From: Schizophyllum amplum
Lineage: Eukaryota; Basidiomycota; Agaricomycetes; Agaricales; Schizophyllaceae
Reading direction: 5' to 3'
NCBI GenBank assembly: GCA_007026445.1
Contig: VDMD01000050.1
Span: 1 to 64,000, forward strand
DNA: 64,000 bases
Part shown: positions 55,787 to 64,000 of the stretch, piece after piece
How the letters are laid out: every line of letters begins with the position of its first letter
Numbering within the stretch: the first letter of the stretch is position 1
Notes under the pieces: model-generated
What the model was told of the DNA's origin: nothing
Seen by the model: the letters and a program-made list of their open reading frames with translations, nothing else
Database searches by the model: none
Translations under genes and position numbers: made by a program

Positions 55787-58285
55787 GTCTATGTCGCAGG
55801 CGCCCGTCGAGCGCCGTCGGTCGGCGGGTGGCGGGTGGGCGAGCGGTTGGTGGTCAAGTCGAAGTTTAACAACGTGCACTTCAACATAAATGTAGCAGGC
55901 GACACGTGCATCACAAAGGCGCCGTGGCCTCTGAGTCTGACGGGCCTCGGCCTCATTTTGTGACCATATAGGGCGGACAATGGGCACTTGTTCATTGTGA
56001 CTCAGTCTGTAGGCATGATGTCAGCCACGATTGTCCGATGCTTATTCATGACGTGGAGCGAGACGAGCTCCAGCATATTTGGTGGCAGAACAATACAGGA
56101 GAAACATGCGATGGTCGACGCGCTACCAGATCTTCGGCAGCACAGGTGTGACCGCGTGAGCGCAATACAGCCAAACGTCGATAGCATAGCCGCATAGGGG
56201 TGGAGAATATAAGTGCCGGCGCTATTGCTCACCTCAGGCATGTTCAGGTGGCGCCAGCATGTGACGCACGACTGCTGAGCGCGCGTTAGGGCGAGGTTCT
56301 TCTTCAACTTGACTGGTCTGCGGTCTGATGTAAGAGGCAACGCTACTCTCTTGGAAACGTATCCCAGTGGCACAAGGTAGGGACTCATGAGGGAGAATGA
56401 GGTATGGTACGAGGGGTAGGTACAGAATGCGGGGTCGCGCGAAGGCAAGGCCAAATGTACGGAACCGACCGAGGTATTGTCCTGTCTTGTTCGCTATCCG
56501 TCGCGCTGGCTATTTCCTCCCTGTGTTCGAGTGAGAGGGGATGACTCGCCCATTCGCCTGCAGCTGGAGCGGCGAGCGGCATAGAGGGGAGAGGGGAGGG
56601 TGCGACGATATTATACTAAGTAGCGACGAGATCGCGCCGCGACCAGGTGCTGTCGTCTTTCCTTATATGATTGGACTTACCAGCTGAATAGCGTTATGTC
56701 AGTAGAGCATGCAAGGCTGGATACGAGCACGCACCTGTACTGGCATGAAGACTGCAAGTCGATTGAGATTTAGATGATGTTCCTCCTTGCGAGCGGCCGA
56801 AGCGGTGATGTTCCGTGAGGAGCATACGAGAATAAAGAAGACGGCGAGACGACGGGGGAGATCGAGCGCTGCGACCGTGAAGGTTGAAAGCAAGTGCAGG
56901 CCGCCGGGCCGCCGATCATCCTTCTCGTCCTGTGCTCATGATCACTAGGTATAGCGACGCTGTCCGCACACTACACTTCACTGATTGTCGCTTTCGTCTC
57001 CGAAATCGACTAGTCTTTGCACCAGTCTCCAGACGTACATTGTCGCCGGACTCTGCTCAAGTCACGCTTGCTCCCGCCTGAGCACGATGTCTGGACCTCC
57101 AAACTTCAGAGCTCCCTCCACCCTTTCCGACAGCAGGACAACGGCATAGATACCGAGTCACCCAATGCTCCTCTACGACTCTCACAGACGACAGCGACGG
57201 ACCTCCGTCATCGACGTTCTTCCTAGACGTCCATCGTCGATCGGCGGCTTCTCGAGCTCAATTGCCTCGGTAGCTCTCGACGCCCACTCACGATGTACAA
57301 ATGTCTAGGCGAACCCCCGTTGCACTTCGTCAGGGATAGCACACTGTGAGGTGCGTGATCTCCTCTGGATCCCCTTGCTATCTGATCATCGTGGCAGGTA
57401 TACTGTACAGTAGGTTCGAGTGCGGACAGCATATCATCCAATCCACCAACCCATCGCCACTCGGAATAACCGGAACCGTCGCTTAGGAGAATATCGACGC
57501 TTCTCCCTCCATCAGCCGCGGTACGCTTTATTGGCGACCAAGCATAGTCAGTGAGACGCGATGTTTGTTTCGTCCTCCGGATCCACGCTGTGCCTCCACA
57601 CCGCGATTAGTGCCGTGAAGCGGCGACCTTGACACTGTTGGAGGGTCGCCCGCTGGAGATGGAGGTGCGAGAAACACGCCGCGAACATTACTGTATGATA
57701 TATGTCTTCAATTCGGTGAGTATTTTTATGTACGATTATTCACTCACACATCCGCGTACGTGCCTCACGCGCGCGACTCGCGTACCGCGACTGGTATATT
57801 CCACACTTATTCTGTACTCACTACTCGAATATCATCATGATTTGGCTTGCCGCGCTCTTTCGGTCAACGTCCCTTAGGTACCTTGTCACGAGTCTCTGAC
57901 GCCCAGCATCTTTCTTGAACATTGGTTCTCGCTCTCGCGTCTCTCGCTGGGGCTCTTTCGACTGTCAGTCACCTCCGGGTTGAGGTACAGAGTCCTGATA
58001 CTAGCAGGACGCCGTCCTCATTATTACCTCGTTCTATATGATCATCACGACCACGACCTCTGAGTCCAGTGACATCGTTCAACACTCTCCGTGACTCAAA
58101 TTACCCACAAGACGTGATCCAGACGCTGGCAAGCGCGTGTATAGTGTGTACGCCGTCATTCATGTACATCCCTTAACCCTATAGTGTGCAAGTCTCAGTA
58201 AACGTCCGCAACGACGGGGTACACAAGTGAGGACATACCTTCTGCTGTAATCCAAGCTCGCGTAAGTGACGTGAGTACTAGTGTC
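55787..58285. other. 2.5-kb stretch without a supported gene
   Basis: Minus-strand pieces at 56002-56454 (RAQQSCVTCWRHLNMPE) and 56699-56893 (RRLAVFFILVCSSRNITASA) look like possible exons of one gene read from about 56890 to 56000, but I could not join them with a start, splice sites and a stop. 56950-58285 shows only short frames. Confidence 0.35.
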
Positions 58286-61200
58286 TCATGGAGGAGACCC
58301 AAGTTCGCCAGCAGCGATGAGCGTGGACTTCGCAGCCTCCGGAGTGTATATACGCGTCCAATCTTCCCCTAGGGCGGCGTTGTCCACGTTGACGGTGATA
58401 CTGAACTTTGGTAAAATGATACGATGTCCTGGGGAGGCGATGGGATATTTCCAGCTACGCAGATGGTGAGGAATCCAGAGAATCTGTAGAGGGGGGTCAA
58501 CGGTGTACGAATGAAGCCATTCGTTATCCTTTTGCAGACGTTGATAATGCTTTCCGTGCATACTAGTACTTGGGACACCAGGAGGACCAAGACCTTGTTG
58601 GGCGGGTGATAGATCCCACACCCGGATGGTATCGTCGTGGGAGGCCGACGCGATGCGCTGACTGTCGGGCGAGAATGCAACATAGATGACATGCTTGCTA
58701 TGCCCTTCAAGCGCCGCGCCGACCTGCTCTCCCGTCGTCGCGACCCACACCCGGATAGTTTGGTCATCCGATCCCGACACAATACGCTGTCCGTCGGGCG
58801 AGAATGCGACACAGCCGACCCTTTCACTGTGCCCTTCGAGCACCACGCCGACCTGCTCACCCGTAGCCGCGTCCCACACCCGGATGGTGCTGTCACACGA
58901 GCCCGATGCGATGCGAAGTCCGTCTGGCGAGAATGCGACAGAGGCGACCTCGTCGTCGTGCCCTTCGAGGACAGCGCCGACCTGTTCACCCGTCGCCGCG
59001 TCCCACACCCGAATGGTGCTGTCACGCGAGCCCGACGCGATACGCTGTCCGTCTGGCGAGAACGCGACAGAGGTGACCTCGTCGTCGTGCCCTTCGAGGA
59101 CAGCGCCGACCTGTTCACCCGTCGCCGCGTCCCACACCCGAATGGTGCTGTCACGCGAGCCCGACGCGATACGCTGTCCGTCTGGCGAGAATGCGACAGA
59201 GGTGACCTCGTCGGGCCCTTCGAGCACTGCACCGACCAGCTCACCCGTCACCGCGTCCCACACCCGAATGGTGCTGTCACGCGAGCCTGACGCAATACGT
59301 TGTCCGTCGCGCGAGAATGCGAGACACTTGACCACATTGCTGTGCCCTACGAGCGCTCCTCCGACCTGGCTTCCCGTTATCGCGTCCCATAGCCGGATAG
59401 TATCGTCCCACAAGCCCGACGCAATGCGCTTTCCATCAGGCGAGAACGCAACGGAAGATACAGAGGAAGGAACACTGATCGCAGTTGGCTCCGCGGGTGG
59501 CCATAGCCGCTCTGGAGCGTTCCCGGAGACATCGACCAGGAAGTTGAATTGTGGTCGGTATAGATGGTGGACCTGGGACTCAAGTGGCACAAACACCAAC
59601 CCACTGAGATACACCTGCGGAGCAGACAACGCGATACCATCTCGAAAACGAAGGACAAACTTGATGTAATCCTTGATGAGCTCTTGCGGGTCCCACTCTC
59701 CTGAGGCCTGCATGACAGTCAAATCTTTCTCGCTGTGTCAAGATTTACCAATCCACGCTCACGCTTGTCCACTCGGAGAGTTGTTGCAGCTCGGTGGTTG
59801 GTGCACTGTGCAGCCCCATACAGCTACAGGCCTCTAACCAGAACAAGAATTTCTCTGTCAGGAAGACAAAAACCCGTTGTTGGATTTCGTGGGAAACCTC
59901 GAACTCGTCTGCAAAAAGCATTAGATATGGGCGCCACCCAAGAGCTTGATGCATTACCTGAAGGGCTACGTGCGCTCGAGTTAAGATGAGTAGCGGCTGC
60001 ATGGCACGAATACCGCAGTGCCGGCGATATGTTGTCCTTGACGCGTTGCTCGAGGTCGGGGATCTCGTTGTTGAGCTTGAACGAAGACGGTAGTTGGCAG
60101 ATATTGAATCGCAGCCCGTGCGCAGCGTCGGTCATAATACGAAAGCACGCGTCCGCGAGGTCCCGATGCGCGTCGGGCCCAAGAACAATAGCAAACTCTT
60201 TGCTTTCGCTGGCATCCAATACGAAGTCGCGGAAGGATGTGTGCAGGGGTTGTACGAAAAATGCGGTATCGCCGAACGTGCCTGTGAGTAGGGACGACAG
60301 ACCATTGAGCACGCTGTCAATGCTGTCGTCTAGCAAGACCCTGGCGATGTCGGAAAATACCCCACGCGGTTGCGGACTCTGCACGAGAAGGACCCAGGTG
60401 AGGATCCGCCGATAAAGGTCTCGAGTCCTAGGATTCTTGAAGTGTGATTGGAGTATAAGCCTATATGTAGCGTATAGCCTCTTTCCGGGCGCTCGCATGA
60501 CCTCTGAGATCAGACGCGCGGGGGGTGTGGCATCCGCCGGGTCGTCCACCTTTTTCAGCTCTCGACAGAGGACGGCAGCACATTCGAAGAGGGTCTGCGC
60601 CGCTTCAACCACGTCGTCAATAAGCCCGACGGGGCCGCTGCCCGTGAGCTCGTGCTCGACGTATAAGCGGATGTCCCCATCTGTGCCCGCAACGTTGTCC
60701 ATAGACATCATACGAAGTGACGGCTCGCCCAAGGGTAGGTAGCCGCGTATGTCCGTGTCATCGTAACGGCAGGTGATAAGGAAACGTATGTTGAAAGGAA
60801 GGCTCTTGTCTGCCATGCACCTGCATAGCTCCTTGAGCAACGTGCTGCGTTTTCCCGTAGCGGACGATGGAGGACATTCGTCAAGCGCATCGATGACAAA
60901 GACGATAGGCGGCGTCGCGGTACAGTTGCCAAGCGCAGAGACCATCAAGGTCTCACATTGATCCGTGAGGTCACGCGTAGATAATTCGTCAATGCCGCGC
61001 CTGCATAATTCATCGTGGTACTCCTTATAGCGATGCGCGAGGTGCATAGCCAGGGTAGGGAAGAGCTGATGGGCTTGACGCTCGCCATTGTTGCGATCGA
61101 ACGCGAAGAAGGGGGTGACAAATCCATTCTTCCTCAACTGCATGGCTACGCTGTGTGCGACTGCCGATTTCCCCTTCCCGGCGGCACCGTGGATGATGAG

Positions 61201-62616
61201 GCCCCGTTGGCTCTCAGGGTGGAGCGCCCAGTCTTCAATCTCGTCCAGCAGCGCAGAGCGAGTACCGTCGAGGCACCTCTTGGTAGAGCCCGCGTGCACG
61301 TCTTTCGCGTGCGGCAGGTGATCCAGAATGCTTTGATTGACTGTGAAGCATAATCAGCGAACAAGCATAGCGGTGCCATAGCAAGAACACACCCAGATTC
61401 ACGGTCAACTTTTCCGTCCGGAAAACCGCTGTTTGCGTGTCGATATTGCCCTTGGTCTCGACGGCGTGTATATGCTTTTGCAGGATTTTGCGTAGCTCCT
61501 GTACACGCTCGTGGGTTTTTGTAGACCACCGGACTGTAGAAGACGGATCAGAGCTGCGCAAAATCCCGAAATTGTCGACCGCGCACCAAAATGCTTGGAA
61601 TACAGATTGCGTATGAGGGACAACACGCAGTAGATCTGTAAGACGAGTGCGTCGCGGGCCTCGTTTTGTCTCGCTCGTTGATCTTCAAATTCAGGTGTGT
61701 CGCATTCGGCAGTGATCCTGCTAGCTTCGCCCGTTTCGTCGATGAGCGAGAGGGTATCATCATGATAATCGAGCCTCTTGCTGAGCTCCTGGATATGGAT
61801 TTAGCGCGAGCGCAAGCTTGTCCGGCGCGGTCCTCACATCAGTTCCAATCCTCAGCAATGCCAGTACTGCCTTTGCTCTGGGGTCGAACACCTGCCAAAG
61901 CACGGGGTCAGATGAGAAAATGACTGCGTGTAAACGCCTTCGCGCACCTCTGCTGCAACAGAACCGACATCGAGCAAGGATTTCACGTGTTTGGCCATCG
62001 TCTGCCATCGTTCGGATATGGACAGCGGTGCAGCCAAGGATTCCGCGTCGACACTGCCCGCATGCTCGCATGTCACCTTGAGCGTCAAGCGAGGCTCGTC
62101 TTCAAGGTCCTGCCTGAGACGGTCGAGGACGACTGTCAAAAGCGTATCAGAAGGCTGCTCGCAGTAGCGGAAGCAGCGACGCACTGTTACTTTGCTCATC
62201 GGACGAGACGAGCGTCTCTAGACCACAATCCTTCGATGCGACGCACTCGTCATCATCGTTGTTGCGCTTAGCATACAGACGGATTCTCAAGGTCAACGCT
62301 CCCCGGGCGACGCTGATGGGCAATCAATATGTGCTGCGGATGCCGCATAGAACTCACAAGTCTGTCCGCGATTCCTGGTTGAGATCACAGATCTTGCTCT
62401 CCCCATCGTCAATCGCAAATGTCGCGTATATGTGTCTCCATCGCGGGACCATATACGTCGTCTTGGTAATCCGCGGAAGACTGTCGTTGCCCGGGACATC
62501 TAGACGAACGACTGGTCAGCGCAACACGCGTGTAGCACATCAGAGTCCGACTCACGATGTACGGTGTACAGATAGTCGCGATCTGGCCGTCGGGGCCTTG
62601 GTTCAGAGGTGGACAT
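58286..62616 (-). CDS. NACHT-WD40 NLR-type receptor (STAND NTPase)
   Basis: The start is ATG 62616 (MSTSEPRPRRPDRDYLYTVH). N-terminal exons give KTTYMVPRWRHIYATFAIDD and LLTVVLDRLRQDLEDEPRLT, then a helical region (ARDALVLQIYCVLSLIRNLY) whose exon joins are not fully solved. The NACHT NTPase has a Walker A, GLIIHGAAGKGKSAVAHSVA (about 61180), and a Walker B, PIVFVIDALDECPP. Then come the sensor-like RFLITCRYDD, a helical middle, and, after introns near 59890-59940 and 59709-59755, seven WD40 repeats (SVAFSPDGQRIASGSRDSTI, then RVWDAATGEQ). Such proteins act as intracellular sensors in fungal non-self recognition and programmed cell death. Repeats 3-5 are nearly identical. The C-terminus beyond the propeller is about 90 residues, unlike other domains I know. 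Confidence 0.85.
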
Positions 62617-64000
62617 GATGGACGTCGTGAGCAAGAAGCGCCGTACCCGCTCCGCCAACAGCTTCAGTCATGTGAGTTCCTCATGGCGGTGTACTTGGGT
62701 TCGTGCCGTGCTGCCTGCCAGAGCCGTGCTTCCTGATAGACTCATCTCGTCCCGGGCGCAGATTGTGCTGTATTGAAAGCCTCCGCCGATCATAGCCGCA
62801 ATCAAGCCGCAATGAACATGACATGCGATTTATATCAGTCGGTGTGCGCGGGTCCAGTATTGTGAAGGTACACCGGTCGCACAAGGAGTAACACCAACGC
62901 TGAATCATGCGTGGGCGCGCATGACGAAAAAATTTGGGCGAGCATACAAGGCGGCAGGCTCGAGGGCGCGAGATGACGCTCGTCCAGATGACCGGTTTGA
63001 AGCTCTGACAAGTGCAAACGCATACATGCGTTAGTCGTTGCAGGACAAGATGAGGGGGTATCGCACGTACGCTGACGTGGAAAGATAACCATCGCTCGAC
63101 GAAAGAGAACGTCGTGTATCGAGTCGGCGGAGACAGGCGCCAGCGCGAGAGGGAAGACGATGCTGATGAACGTTGGTCGAGAGTGCGAGATCAGTGTACT
63201 TAGGGCTGTGAAAAGTGAGAATTAACGAGTGGAGGACAGGCATATTCACGATACGTACCATGATGACCATGCATGGGTTCGTCCGCAATACTCTCGTGTA
63301 ATTTTTCACGCCATATGAGCTCCACGCATTGCACGGAGCATGTGGTTGTGTTGAGCGTGGGCGACGATGATGAGCGCCGGCGTCGGTTACGGGAGGAAGT
63401 GACTTGCAAAACCGCATTTCTCGAAGCCGCAGGTATATTGCAATTTCTAACAGACTTTGTCAGGAAGCGAGAGACAGGCGTGAGTATCAGAATGTACAAA
63501 ATGAGATGGAAATCATCCCGAAAGCTGACGCTCGCGAGGGCAAAGGCGAGGGCGAGTCCAAAATCCTCCCAACGTGTAACCGAGACGACGCCTCGAGGTG
63601 GTCAGGGCAAGATTGTTCGCAGTCGTGGCCACGGCTTTGGAGTCGCCTTGAGGGGTAACGAAGGTGTATCTCCCTAACCAGTTTGCTGCCTACGCATCCC
63701 CTCGTGGCCGATCTAGTTCTCACTTTCCCATCGCGCCCGTGGATATATGTTCGATCTGCAGACAGTCAGAACTAACCAGCCGAAGGTATGTAACTTGACT
63801 AACCGAAGAGCGGACGGCGATACGCGTGCGAGATGGCTCCGGCATATAGCCTGCAGACAGTGGACAGACTATCCCAGTTATTGCAGGAGCGGTATCGACG
63901 CAAGGTTTGAGGTGTGCGGTGGCGTCCGAGAGCGTCGGCATGGCAGTAAGTCGTCGGGCAGTGGTCCAGCGTCCACCCTGCGCCAAGTCGCAGGACAATG
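62617..64000. other. Right end of window, no complete gene supported
   Basis: Overlapping frames occur on both strands at 63031-63677. A minus-strand frame entering from the right edge (63720-64000, with GIVCPLSAGYMPEPSRTRIA) may be the last exons of a gene lying mostly outside the window. No family could be assigned. Confidence 0.35.

Noticed and set aside
58637..59669. Plus-strand frames of 217 and 327 residues opposite the WD40 repeats
   Set aside because: The minus strand encodes clear WD40 motifs. The plus-strand text is only the repeat read backwards.
1..64000. CRISPR arrays, bacterial operons and ribosome binding sites
   Set aside because: None were seen. Spliced genes and family content show nuclear fungal DNA.

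Overview
This window looks like nuclear DNA of a filamentous basidiomycete, most likely a wood-rotting agaricomycete of polypore type. The basis is short introns (about 48-60 bp, GTRNGY...YAG), GC-rich coding DNA, and gene families typical of that group: a microsomal cytochrome P450, a macrophage-activating-glycoprotein-like secreted protein, expanded F-box/LRR-like genes, a MYND finger protein, a Zn2Cys6 regulator and a NACHT-WD40 receptor. The species is inferred from gene content only. Gene models were spliced by hand from reading frames and splice signals, so start, stop and frame continuity are firmer than individual exon edges.

Layout. 1-1484: a P450 gene on the minus strand, cut by the left edge. 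1727-16704: a nested mobile-element block. Two essentially identical 1133-bp direct repeats, which look like LTRs, bound it. The pair as a whole is flanked by the 4-bp direct repeat GCGC. Inside sits a complete 7.8-kb DNA transposon (4222-12047) with 48-bp terminal inverted repeats and a 6-bp target-site duplication (AGCTTG). It carries a D,D,E transposase with IS3-like helix-turn-helix regions, a large intron-rich gene of unknown function on the opposite strand, and a decayed thioesterase-like sequence. These features best fit the eukaryotic IS3EU class.

17.9-32 kb: ordinary genes of mixed type, namely a MYND finger protein, a Zn2Cys6 transcription factor whose zinc cluster is split by a 13-nt microexon, a relic of an aspartic-protease prepropeptide, and two unknown multi-exon genes. 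32.5-44.4 kb: four F-box-like genes of two related types around one long gene for a single-pass membrane protein. The two genes of the first type also share their core promoters, so they are a segmental duplication.

44.9-55.8 kb: a frameshifted unknown gene, and a pair of related unknown genes facing each other (49.1-51.1 kb plus, 54.5-55.8 kb minus) around the glycoprotein gene and a dead reverse-transcriptase fragment. 58.3-62.6 kb: a NACHT-WD40 NLR-type gene with nearly identical WD repeats. The rest is intergenic sequence in which no gene could be supported.

There is no operon-like organisation. The coherent stories are the nested transposons, the F-box duplication and the fast-evolving receptor-like loci (NLR repeats, minisatellite-bearing genes).
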